Origin: Deltaproteobacteria bacterium
GTDB lineage: Bacteria; Desulfobacterota; DSM-4660; Desulfatiglandales; Desulfatiglandaceae
DNA: 9,461 nt
Direction: 5' to 3'
Assembly (NCBI GenBank): GCA_021159825.1
Contig: JAGHDR010000112.1
Coordinates: 1-9,461 of the forward strand
The notes under the pieces are model-generated. The model did not search any database, had not been told where the DNA came from, and worked only from the letters and a program-made list of their open reading frames with translations. Position 1 is the first letter of the stretch; the number at the start of each line of letters is the position of its first letter. Below, piece after piece: positions 1 through 6,993 of the stretch. The position numbers were made by a program, and so were the translations under genes.

Positions 1-426
1 GATGTATAGCACCGCTGTAAAACCGTTTTGTTCGATGGCGTCATCGTATTTTTTCAGCCGGTCGCCGATCATGGCGGCGACAAACTCCCGACCCAGCGTC
101 CTGCCAACCCAAAAAGCGCATCCCGCCCCGATCCAGGCCCCGATCCAGGCATACAAAAAACCCCAATAGGCTCCAAAAAGACCCGCAGCCAGAACAATCA
201 TAATGCCGGCCGGAACGAAAAGGGTAATTGTTACTACCTCAAGTGCCATAAAAACGACCGGTGCCCAGAACCCCGATGCGTTAAGAATTGCCTCGAGGGT
301 CCCGGGGGTTATCAATTCCCTGAGTGCGATAAAACGATAGAGGCAAAGGGCGCCCATAGAAAAAATAATCAGCCCCAGGAATTTAATCAGCGCACCTTTT
401 GAAAGGCCTTTTTGAAAATACCCCAT
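1..426 (-). CDS. TVP38/TMEM64 (VTT domain, DedA-like) membrane protein, C-terminus beyond window
   Basis: Translating the minus strand from the ATG at 424-426 gives 142 residues open to the window edge, so the C-terminal part is missing. After a basic, hydrophobic N-terminus (MGYFQKGLSKGALIKFLGLI) there are further hydrophobic segments. The stretch from about residue 65 to 125 has the family look of VTT/SNARE-associated proteins: FVPAGIMIVLAAG, then LFGAYWGFLYAWIGAWIGA, then CAFWVGRTLGRE. This Gly-rich re-entrant region followed by F-x-x-GR-x-x-GR is typical of TVP38/TMEM64 inner-membrane proteins. Members are proposed to move lipids across the membrane, but the role of bacterial ones is mostly unproven. 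AAGGGA lies about 10 bases before the ATG as a ribosome binding site. A sigma70-like promoter lies about 210 bp upstream. Family assignment is fairly sure; the exact function is not. Confidence 0.8.
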   Translation of the reverse strand, partial: MGYFQKGLSKGALIKFLGLIIFSMGALCLYRFIALRELITPGTLEAILNASGFWAPVVFMALEVVTITLFVPAGIMIVLAAGLFGAYWGFLYAWIGAWIGAGCAFWVGRTLGREFVAAMIGDRLKKYDDAIEQNGFTAVLYI

Positions 427-634
427 CTAAATTTATCCCTTCAGTTTGCCCCACAGGAGCCCGAGATATTCGTGGACAACCTCCGTTGCACTGTCCAATG
501 CACACATATTTTGCGGGGAATCAGTAGCGAACCCACTATTTTTTTGATGATGAACACCGAAAAGCCTCCAAAAAAAGCAAATGGTTGTCAATGGTTTTTT
601 ACTAAAGCAGTCTGTCCCCTTTGGAATTTGGCCG

Positions 635-663
635 ATTGTAATCAATCCCGGACCTACGGTCAA
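635..663 (-). promoter_or_regulatory. sigma70-like promoter for the TVP38-like gene
   Basis: On the minus strand, TTGACC (658-663) and TACAAT (635-640) are separated by exactly 17 bases, each matching the consensus at five of six positions. Transcription would start near 628 and run leftward into the TVP38-like gene with a leader of about 200 nt. This is seen in sequence only. Confidence 0.5.
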
Positions 664-670
664 AAAAACA

Positions 671-697
671 TTGTAAAAAGGGATGGAAAAGTATAAA
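671..697 (+). promoter_or_regulatory. Weak promoter candidate for the CxxC protein
   Basis: TTGTAA (671-676) and TATAAA (692-697) face rightward, but the spacer is only 15 bases. The -10 box is good; the -35 box and spacing are poor. It is placed correctly, about 45 bp ahead of the ATG at 744. Confidence 0.28.
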
Positions 698-743
698 AGG
701 GTTGCGTGTTTTTTGGCAGACTTGCTTTTTCGGGGAGACTCTG

Positions 744-974
744 ATGGGTGACATCCTGGATTACTTTGTGTGTGATGCGTGCGCCGGTAAGGACTTCAAT
801 CTTGTTTACAACTTTTGTCTGCGGTTTCACGGCGTGAACTTTTCCGACGATCTCATCTACGACAAGGCGGTGGATGAACGGTTCCAATGTACAAAATGTG
901 AAAAAACATTTTCCAGGGAAGAAATAGAATCGGGATTGACCCGGTTAAGAAAGGCACGCATCAAAAGAGACTGA
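744..974 (+). CDS. Small protein with two CxxC pairs (zinc-ribbon-like), function unknown
   Basis: This encodes 76 residues. I chose the ATG at 744 because GGGGAG sits 7 bases before it; an in-frame ATG at 702 would add 14 residues with no comparable ribosome site. Two cysteine pairs, C10-x2-C13 (FVCDACAGKDF) and C49-x2-C52 (FQCTKCEKTF), are 35 residues apart and could together hold one zinc ion, as in zinc ribbons. The rest is acidic in the middle and basic at the C-terminus (LRKARIKRD), which might touch nucleic acid, though this is inference. I do not recognise a named family. The gene is convergent with rng, with only 4 bp between the stop codons and no terminator hairpin between them, so the transcripts probably overlap. 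Confidence 0.72.
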   Translation: MGDILDYFVCDACAGKDFNLVYNFCLRFHGVNFSDDLIYDKAVDERFQCTKCEKTFSREEIESGLTRLRKARIKRD

Positions 975-978
975 GGCC

Positions 979-2511
979 CTAAAGCTCGATAGAATACTGC
1001 TCCTGATGAAAGTGTTCTTTTCCGATAATGATGATTCTTTTGCCGGTTCTCTTCTCCAGATCCATAACCGGCCCCTGCTCCTCTTCCCTCAGCATCTTGT
1101 CCACTTCAGGGTTCACCCGGATGTGAAGGTTACCCCCTTCATCGAGGTGCATGCAGTCCCGTTCCAGGTCCCTGAAAATTTCGTAGCAAATTGTTTTGGC
1201 CGATTTCAGCGTTCCCCGCCCTTCACAGTAAGCACATGGCTCACTGAGCAGGCGATTCAAATTGGCCCGGGTTCTCTTTCGAGTCATTTCAATCAATCCC
1301 AGGTCGGACATGGGAAGGATGTTTGTTTTGGCTTTATCTTTACTGAACGCCTCTTTGAGCACCATGGACACCCGTTCACGGTTTGAGATTTTTTCCATAT
1401 CTATGAAATCAATTACGATGAGACCGCCGATATTCCTGAATCGGAGTTGGTAAGCGATCTCTTTGACGGCTTCAAGGTTTGTTTTCAGGATTGTTTCTTC
1501 AAGATTTCGCTTCCCCACATAACTCCCGGTGTTAACGTCTATTGACGTAAGGGCTTCGGTAAGTTCAATCACGATGTAGCCCCCCGATTTCAACCAGATC
1601 TTATTGCCCAGGGCTCTTGAAACCTCTATTTCGATGCCAAAGGCATCAAAAATGGGACCGGCGCCTTCATACAGTTCAACCGAGTATTTCAACCTGGGGG
1701 CAAAGGTTTCAATGAAGGCCATAATCTTTTCGTAAGCGTCAACCGAATCAACAATGAGACGATCCACCTCCCGGGTAAACAGGTCCCGTACCGCCCGTAG
1801 TGCAATGGTGAGGTCCTTATATAACAGATCGGGATTATTGCCTTTCTCCATTTTTCCCCTGATATTTCCCCAGAGCTTCAACAAGAAATCCATCTCAGCT
1901 GCCAGTTTTTCTTTGGAAGTATTTTCCGCTACCGTCCTGACAATGAAACCAAAGGATCCGGGATTAATATCCCTGATAATACCTTTGAGCCGCTCACGCT
2001 CTTCTCTGTCTTCGATTTTTCGAGACACCCCGATATGGTCTACGGTGGGCATCAGTACCAGATGCCTTCCGGGTAATGATACGTGAGATGTCAGACGGGC
2101 TCCCTTGTTTCCAAGGGGCTCTTTTGAAACCTGCACCATAATGCTTTGCCCCTCGTGGAGCAGGTCCTCTATCTGGAAACCACTATGGCCTGATTGCCTT
2201 TTAAGGGGGGCTTCAATTTCACCAGTATCCAGCGTTTCATTAACCTCACCGGCGTCAAGCATCATTTGCTCAAAATCTGAAACATCCCTGTAAACATCGG
2301 ATACATAAAGGAAGGCGGTTCTTTCGAGACTGACATCCACAAACGCCGCCTGCATACCGGGCAGAACACGGACCACTCTCCCGCGATAGATGTTCCCCAC
2401 CAACCCCCGGCCGCTGTCCCTTTCAATATGCAGTTCAACAACGACGCCGTTTTCAACCAGGGCGACCCGGGTTTCATAAGACCTGGAATTGATGATCAGT
2501 TCGCCGGACAT
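979..2511 (-). CDS. rng: Ribonuclease G (RNase E/G family endoribonuclease)
   Basis: This is a 510-residue, full-length RNase G. The family makes endonucleolytic cuts in single-stranded RNA, acting in 5'-end maturation of 16S rRNA and in mRNA decay, usually as a cytoplasmic oligomer. The N-terminus and S1-type domain (about residues 35-135, GNIYRGRVVRVLPGMQAAFV) are clear. The S1 domain holds an insert of about 30 mostly acidic residues near 80-110, as in many non-enteric RNase G proteins. The catalytic metal-binding aspartates are visible in SIDVNTG (D325) and VIDFIDM (D368). The zinc-link cysteines are C426 and C429 in PCAYCEGRGT. The long C-terminal scaffold of RNase E is absent, which supports RNase G. 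The ATG at 2511 is preceded by a GGGGGGA ribosome site. The gene lies 28 bp behind the radical SAM gene, so the two are probably co-transcribed. Confidence 0.95.
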   Translation of the reverse strand: MSGELIINSRSYETRVALVENGVVVELHIERDSGRGLVGNIYRGRVVRVLPGMQAAFVDVSLERTAFLYVSDVYRDVSDFEQMMLDAGEVNETLDTGEIEAPLKRQSGHSGFQIEDLLHEGQSIMVQVSKEPLGNKGARLTSHVSLPGRHLVLMPTVDHIGVSRKIEDREERERLKGIIRDINPGSFGFIVRTVAENTSKEKLAAEMDFLLKLWGNIRGKMEKGNNPDLLYKDLTIALRAVRDLFTREVDRLIVDSVDAYEKIMAFIETFAPRLKYSVELYEGAGPIFDAFGIEIEVSRALGNKIWLKSGGYIVIELTEALTSIDVNTGSYVGKRNLEETILKTNLEAVKEIAYQLRFRNIGGLIVIDFIDMEKISNRERVSMVLKEAFSKDKAKTNILPMSDLGLIEMTRKRTRANLNRLLSEPCAYCEGRGTLKSAKTICYEIFRDLERDCMHLDEGGNLHIRVNPEVDKMLREEEQGPVMDLEKRTGKRIIIIGKEHFHQEQYSIEL

Positions 2512-2539
2512 AGAGCGATCCCCCCGGGATTTATGGGTA

Positions 2540-5044
2540 TTAATGAAAAATCTGTTCGGTTTTCAGTATGCTCATATTGGACAGGTCGTCTTCTCTCAAA
2601 GAGAATACACCCTTTATGATTTCAGCCGGCTTTAAGGTCAACGTATCGGTTTGCCGGATGGTCAGATCGATTTTTCCGGGCGAAACAATCTTCATTGCCG
2701 TCACAAGGGTTCGGGCATCAATGGTATGTTCCCCTTTTTTATTGATTTTGACAACCTCAAAATGTTTTGATCGGAGAAATTTCACGAGATTCTCTTCGCT
2801 AAACGTTGCCGCTTTGAGGGTAATGAGAAACCGGGACGCCTTAGAGCGAAGTTTTTTTCCTGAAGAAGAAACCTTCTCAATACGCGTTATATCGATGCCC
2901 TCAGGAAGTTCCCGGTTGATTTTATCTTTGAGATTTTCCACATCCAGCTGTTCAATCAGTTCAATCTCCACCAGTTCCGCAATACTTTCCGTACCCACCG
3001 GCAAGGCTGAAAAAAATGAAGCCTTGGGCATGGGATGGAACCCCTGAGAATAAGCCAGTTTCAATCCGGCACGCCTGAAAGCGCGATTCAACACCCGCCC
3101 CAATTCCAGGTGACTAAGATGCCGGGTACTGCCTGTTTTTGTAAAGGTGAGACGGAACCTGGTTGTGGATTGGACATTTTGTGGGCCCTGTGAAACTATT
3201 TCCGGCTGAAACGACCGGTCCTTAAAAAGAACGGGATCAATATTTTTGTGGTCGCATACGCCGCATTCATGACAATTTTCCCGACAATCGGAGGTAAACT
3301 GTTCCGCTTCCGCCTTTTTTCGTTCTTTTTTAAGAAAAGCCTTTGTCACACCGGATCGAATATGGTCCCAGGGCAGAACCTCATGGAGTGCCCTTTCCCT
3401 GTGATAGAATTCCGGTTTAATGCCGGCGCGCTCAAAGGCCGCTTGCCATATCGCCATATTGAAATGCTCGCTCCATGCGTCGAACCTTGCGCCGAGCTTC
3501 CAGGCCTCAACAATGACGTGACTCAGTTTTCGGTCTCCCCTGGCCATGGTCCCTTCCAGCCAGCTTAACTCCGGTTGATTCCATTTAACCCGGACACGAC
3601 TTTTTCTGAGACCTTGTCGAATCAATGCTATTCTTCGCCGGCTTTCTTCCAAGGGTATTTGCGGCATCCACATAAAAGGGGTATGGCTCTTGGGTACAAA
3701 GGTGGAAACACTGACATTAACGTTTTCCCGCCGCCCCTTTTGACCCGATAATTTCGTGATTTGCTCTGCAAGATCAATAATATCTTGAAGATCGTCATCT
3801 TCTTCGGAGGGCAGCCCGATCATGAAATAGAGTTTGATCAGTTTCCATCCGGACTGGTATACGATTTTTGCCGTTTCACGGATGTCCGATTGGGTCAAGC
3901 CCTTGTTGATAACCCTTCTAAGGCGATTATTTCCCGCCTCGGGGGCAAGGGTAAACCCTGTTTTTCGAACCCTTTTAATTTGCGTCATCATTTCGGCATC
4001 CAGGCTGTCTACCCGGAGGGAAGGCAGGCTGATGCCGATATGATCGGGGGAATGACGGTCCATGAGCGAACAAAGAAGCGAACAAATATGGCTGTAATCA
4101 CCGGAACTGAGTGACAAAAGCGACAGATCTTCATAACCGGTGAGGTTCAAAGTCTTTTCCGCAATGTTAACAATGGATTCCGGACTTCTTTCCCGTACGG
4201 GCCGGTAGATCATCCCCGCCTGGCAGAACCGGCAACCCCTCGTGCAGCCGCGGGAAATCTCAATGGCAACGCGATCGTGAACCAGTTCCGTAAAGGGGAC
4301 GATCTGGCGTTCCGGGTATGGGAATAAATCAAGATGGGGCAACGTGGCCTTATCGACCCATTGATAATCATCATGCTCCGGAACAATTGCAGCAAATCTT
4401 CCGTCCGGCTCATACCGGGTCCGAAAGAAGGAAGGGACGTAGATTCCCTGTACATGAGAGATGATATCAAGAATATCACTCTTTTGAACACCCGTGTCCT
4501 TTTTCGCCTTTCGGACGGCGCTGCATATCTCAAGTGACGCGGTCTCCCCATCCCCAATGACCATGATATCAAAAAAATCCGCAACCGGCTCCGGATTGAA
4601 GCACGCCGGGCCGCCGGCAATGATAAGCGGATATTCATCACCCCTGTCCCGGGATAGAAAGGGGATTTTGCAAAGATCCAGAACATTGAGGATGTTGGTA
4701 TAGGAAAGCTCATGTTGGAGGCTGAAACCGATGAGATCAAACTCTCCCAGTGGCCGTCCCGATTCCCGGGCGGTGAGCGGAGCGTCGTAACGCCTGAGTG
4801 CGTCTTCCAGGTCCGGCCATGGAGAAAAAGCCCTTTCAGCTGCAAGCCAGTCCCGGCTGTTCAACAGGTGGTAAAGTATTTTCAGTCCCAAATGGCTCAT
4901 ACCCACTTCAGGAACATCCGGGAATACCAGTGCAATGGAAACTTGGGTTTTTGAAAGATCTTTGTGTATCGTGTTGATCTCATTGTCCAGATAGCGGCTG
5001 GGACGGCTGAGTTTAGAAAACCAATCTTGTTCACATATTTTCAT
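2540..5044 (-). CDS. TIGR03960-type radical SAM protein fused to a TIGR03936/DUF2344 domain
   Basis: This encodes 834 residues from the ATG at 5044, chosen because GGAAAAG lies about 8 bases upstream and the conserved-looking sequence begins here (MKICEQDWFSKLSRPSRYL). A GTG at 5125 would add 27 residues, but it lacks a ribosome site and lies inside an inverted repeat. Residues 30-220 form a Rossmann-like, B12-binding-type domain; I do not see the DxHxxG cobalamin motif. The radical SAM core follows, with the 4Fe-4S motif CTRGCRFC (C267, C271, C274). A second cluster, CRENCHECGVC (C587, C591, C594, C597), may bind metal. From about residue 627 comes the DUF2344 domain (RFRLTFTKTGSTRHLSHLEL). 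In some bacteria the two halves are separate adjacent genes. The reaction and substrate are not known to me. Proximity to rng recurs in many anaerobes and suggests a role in RNA or ribosome metabolism, which is inference. Confidence 0.9.
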   Translation of the reverse strand: MKICEQDWFSKLSRPSRYLDNEINTIHKDLSKTQVSIALVFPDVPEVGMSHLGLKILYHLLNSRDWLAAERAFSPWPDLEDALRRYDAPLTARESGRPLGEFDLIGFSLQHELSYTNILNVLDLCKIPFLSRDRGDEYPLIIAGGPACFNPEPVADFFDIMVIGDGETASLEICSAVRKAKKDTGVQKSDILDIISHVQGIYVPSFFRTRYEPDGRFAAIVPEHDDYQWVDKATLPHLDLFPYPERQIVPFTELVHDRVAIEISRGCTRGCRFCQAGMIYRPVRERSPESIVNIAEKTLNLTGYEDLSLLSLSSGDYSHICSLLCSLMDRHSPDHIGISLPSLRVDSLDAEMMTQIKRVRKTGFTLAPEAGNNRLRRVINKGLTQSDIRETAKIVYQSGWKLIKLYFMIGLPSEEDDDLQDIIDLAEQITKLSGQKGRRENVNVSVSTFVPKSHTPFMWMPQIPLEESRRRIALIRQGLRKSRVRVKWNQPELSWLEGTMARGDRKLSHVIVEAWKLGARFDAWSEHFNMAIWQAAFERAGIKPEFYHRERALHEVLPWDHIRSGVTKAFLKKERKKAEAEQFTSDCRENCHECGVCDHKNIDPVLFKDRSFQPEIVSQGPQNVQSTTRFRLTFTKTGSTRHLSHLELGRVLNRAFRRAGLKLAYSQGFHPMPKASFFSALPVGTESIAELVEIELIEQLDVENLKDKINRELPEGIDITRIEKVSSSGKKLRSKASRFLITLKAATFSEENLVKFLRSKHFEVVKINKKGEHTIDARTLVTAMKIVSPGKIDLTIRQTDTLTLKPAEIIKGVFSLREDDLSNMSILKTEQIFH

Positions 5045-5119
5045 GACGTTATCTTTTCCAGTTTCCAAAAACTGTTCATCCTGATGTTTTAACTCATTTT
5101 CGTTGCCAAACGCGTAATA

Positions 5120-5273
5120 GTTCACAGTGTGCAGTTGTCAGGGTGCAGAAAATCAGCATGTTTTAGCTAATTCTTTTTAAATATTGTCGCTCAATCCTAC
5201 TCTTCTTTTGCATGCATTTGAATCTTCGAGTCACATTCTGCCCCCCGACAACTGTCCCCTGCACCCTGTGAAC
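5120..5273. repeat. 154-bp segment with 15-bp terminal inverted repeats (MITE- or REP-like)
   Basis: The left end reads GTTCACAGTGTGCAG (5120-5134). The reverse complement of 5259-5273 reads GTTCACAGGGTGCAG, one mismatch in 15. A second shared word, CAGTTGTC, occurs inside both arms: plus strand 5132-5139, and inverted near 5247-5254. The interior is AT-rich and non-coding. No clear target-site duplication is visible at the two outer edges. It lies between the kinase stop codon and the radical SAM start, where pilR would normally be expected. It could be a non-autonomous mobile element, an intergenic palindrome family, or a large imperfect hairpin acting as a transcriptional barrier. Confidence 0.5.
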
Positions 5274-5286
5274 GGTTACTCAAACG

Positions 5287-5982
5287 CTAATGGCCGGCGC
5301 TGGAACCCATGGGCAGAATAATGGCGAGTTCGGCCCCGCCATCGGGGTGGTTACTCCCCGAAATCCTGCCTTGAAGTTGATCAAGAATCCTTTTTACGGT
5401 GGCCAGGCCGAGACCGGATCCACCCTCTTTGGTGGTAAAAAAAGGGGTAAAAAGTTTGGGAAGGGTTATGGGGTCAAATCCATCCCCCGTGTCGTGTATG
5501 ACGATGGCCACGTTCTTGTTGGTTGATTCGGGTGTTTCAGACACCCATTTGGTGCCGATATCAAGTATTCCGCCGTCGGGCATGGCATCACAGGCATTGA
5601 GGAAAAGATTCCATAAAACCTGTTTGATCTGGTCCGGATCCGATTCAATCGTAACGGAATCCATGAAATGTGTGAGAACGCTGACGTTTTCATTCCAATG
5701 CGGCCCGTTTTTAAAAAGGGTCAGGGACTCCGTGATGACCTGGTTCAGGTCAAAGGCGCTCAATTTTGTTTCTCTCGGTCGCGCAAACAAAAGAAAGTCA
5801 CTGATCAACTGGTTCAATCGATCGATTTCCCGCGACACGATGGCCATTAACTGGCTTTCGGTACTGTCCCAGGCAAGTCCTTCTTTTAACACCTCGATGG
5901 AACCGCTGATGGATGCCATGGGGTTTCTGATTTCATGGGCAATGCCTGCTGCCATCTCTCCCACCAAAGCCAGACCTTCCAC
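5287..5982 (-). CDS. pilS: PilS-type sensor histidine kinase, C-terminal kinase half (after frameshift)
   Basis: This frame of 231 codons carries the whole transmitter. The phospho-acceptor motif is IAHEIRNPM (histidine at residue 16 here, about 351 in the joined protein). The N box is NLFLNACDAM, the G1 box is DTGDGFDP, and the F/G2 region is FFTTKEGGSGLGLATVKRI. It resembles the NtrB/PilS class of kinases. Its frame is -1 relative to the membrane and PAS half upstream. Joining the two at the AAAAAG run (5982-5987) restores the expected junction MKKVEGLALVGEM and gives a protein of about 566 residues, close to normal PilS length. The first codon in this frame, GTG at 5982, has no good Shine-Dalgarno, so independent initiation looks unlikely. 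Activity depends on whether the shift is an error, a mutation or recoding. Confidence 0.85.
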   Translation of the reverse strand: MEGLALVGEMAAGIAHEIRNPMASISGSIEVLKEGLAWDSTESQLMAIVSREIDRLNQLISDFLLFARPRETKLSAFDLNQVITESLTLFKNGPHWNENVSVLTHFMDSVTIESDPDQIKQVLWNLFLNACDAMPDGGILDIGTKWVSETPESTNKNVAIVIHDTGDGFDPITLPKLFTPFFTTKEGGSGLGLATVKRILDQLQGRISGSNHPDGGAELAIILPMGSSAGH

Positions 5983-6986
5983 TTTTTCATGTTTTCTTCA
6001 GTCCGCTTTATTTCCGTTACATCCTGAAAAACAATTATTTCCCCGCCTTTTTCAGTGGATAAATAACGAAGGGGAGAAATGGAAAGTCGAAGATAAATCT
6101 TTGCGCCATCCGGTTTCCGGTACAAAATATCCATAAAGGGAGGCATGTTGACTATCGGATCCATTTGTGCAATACTTTGAATAGGTTTCCGAAGAGCGGG
6201 AAGGGCGGAAGCCAGCGTTAACCCGGAGATTTGGTGGGTATGGATGCCGAGGATTTTTTCCGCTGTGGGATTAAAAAGTATAACGCGCTCTTTGTCGTCC
6301 AAAACAATCAGTCCTGAGGCAATGCTATTGATGATACTTTCGTGAAGGATTTCTAATTTGTTCAGATCCAGTCTGGTTTCTTTAAGTTCAGCTCGGCTTC
6401 TTTTTGTCTGTTCAGCCAGAAAACCACTCAAATAACCCACCAGGTAGAACGCGACCATATTCACCAGTATCGTATAAAACAAAAACGCACTGTTATAACT
6501 ATCGGAAGTGTAATTCATCCGGCTGCCGATGGGATGAATCAGGCCGTAATAATGAAGATCCAGCATCAATCCATACAGGATGCTGCCGGCTGAGGCGATG
6601 AGCATGCCCCCTTTGCGGGAAAAGATGATACCGCCACTGATGATATTTAAGATAAAAAGGAATGAAAAAATACTGTCAATTCCACCGGTGGTGTATATGA
6701 AGAAGGTGATGAAGAGGGTATCGAAAAACAGCTGAAAATAGGCCTGGAGCCGGATTCCCCCCAAATACTTAATGAGAAAAATGTAAACGATATTGGTGAA
6801 ATACATCACCGCAAGAAGAATATATGGGGCATTTTGTCCATCGGAGATATAAACATGCGTTTCCCTGAAGCGGATAATAATGAGGGCACCCAGGATCACG
6901 GAAACGAACAACACCCGTAGGAACATCAAGGTATGAAGGCGCTTTTGCAGGCCTGAGTCTCTGAAGGCGGATTTCTTTTCGTTCAT
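5886..6986 (-). CDS. pilS: PilS-type sensor kinase, N-terminal membrane and PAS half (frame lost at codon 336)
   Basis: This frame runs from the ATG at 6986, preceded by AAGGCGG, to a stop at 5886. Residues 1-335 are normal. Several membrane helices lie between about 20 and 190 (MFLRVLFVSVILGALIII at the first), as in PilS with its six-helix sensor. A PAS domain spans about 215-325 (SIINSIASGLIVLDDKERVI to GGEIIVFQDVTEIKRTEE). After MKK335 the frame gives 31 unrelated residues rich in Trp (WKVWLWWERWQQ) and stops, while the kinase half continues in the -1 frame. PilS senses pilin levels in the inner membrane and phosphorylates PilR to control pilin transcription. The start is only 7 bp after the pilC stop, so the genes are one operon and translationally close. 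This context supports PilS over other NtrB-like kinases. Confidence 0.85.
   Translation of the reverse strand: MNEKKSAFRDSGLQKRLHTLMFLRVLFVSVILGALIIIRFRETHVYISDGQNAPYILLAVMYFTNIVYIFLIKYLGGIRLQAYFQLFFDTLFITFFIYTTGGIDSIFSFLFILNIISGGIIFSRKGGMLIASAGSILYGLMLDLHYYGLIHPIGSRMNYTSDSYNSAFLFYTILVNMVAFYLVGYLSGFLAEQTKRSRAELKETRLDLNKLEILHESIINSIASGLIVLDDKERVILFNPTAEKILGIHTHQISGLTLASALPALRKPIQSIAQMDPIVNMPPFMDILYRKPDGAKIYLRLSISPLRYLSTEKGGEIIVFQDVTEIKRTEENMKKWKVWLWWERWQQALPMKSETPWHPSAVPSRC
5980..5990 (-). other. Frameshift site in pilS (A5G run)
   Basis: Read on the minus strand, the sequence is ATG AAA AAG TGG in the upstream frame and AAA AAG then GTG in the downstream frame. A sixth A would restore a single open frame. 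The run ends in AAAAAG, which is slippery for -1 frameshifting, but the full heptamer is G AAA AAG rather than the classic A AAA AAG. I see no strong Shine-Dalgarno upstream and no strong hairpin just downstream. A one-base loss or a sequencing error is the simplest reading. Confidence 0.8.
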
Positions 6987-6993
6987 TTCCGCC

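Larger units (their letters stand above)
427..743. other. Intergenic region, divergent, with no convincing gene
   Basis: This 317-bp AT-rich stretch separates the leftward TVP38-like gene from the rightward CxxC protein. It holds a good minus-strand promoter (635-663) and a weaker plus-strand one (671-697). The minus-strand leader to the TVP38-like gene would be about 200 nt. A short leftward frame from an ATG at 507 to a stop at 433 encodes 24 residues ending just before the TVP38 ribosome site, but it has no Shine-Dalgarno. A 7-base direct repeat, AATGGTT, occurs at 580-586 and 590-596. On the minus strand, AGGGGACAG (612-620) matches a word also found at 5252-5260. No tRNA or recognisable riboswitch was seen. 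Confidence 0.5.

Noticed and set aside
28..402. Plus-strand open frame of 124 codons
   Set aside because: It is the antisense shadow of the TVP38-like gene, whose minus-strand frame gives clear family sequence; the plus-strand product is a low-complexity polar string.
580..596. AATGGTT direct repeat, considered as an operator or CRISPR-like unit
   Set aside because: There are only two 7-base copies 10 bases apart, too little to call a repeat array or binding site.
433..663. Minus-strand open frame of 76 codons upstream of the TVP38-like gene
   Set aside because: Its start lies inside the -35 box of the likely promoter, it has no Shine-Dalgarno, and no domain is recognisable. A 24-codon inner version from 507 also lacks a ribosome site.
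4210..4845. Minus-strand open frame of 211 codons inside the radical SAM gene
   Set aside because: It is out of frame with the radical SAM gene, and its product is rich in Arg, Ser and Pro as expected from a shadow frame.
5045..5125. 27-residue N-terminal extension of the radical SAM protein from GTG 5125
   Set aside because: The GTG has no ribosome site and sits in an inverted repeat, while the ATG at 5044 has GGAAAAG upstream and begins the conserved-looking sequence.
5399..6136. Plus-strand open frame of 245 codons
   Set aside because: It lies antisense to the pilS kinase and PAS region, whose motifs are unmistakable on the minus strand.
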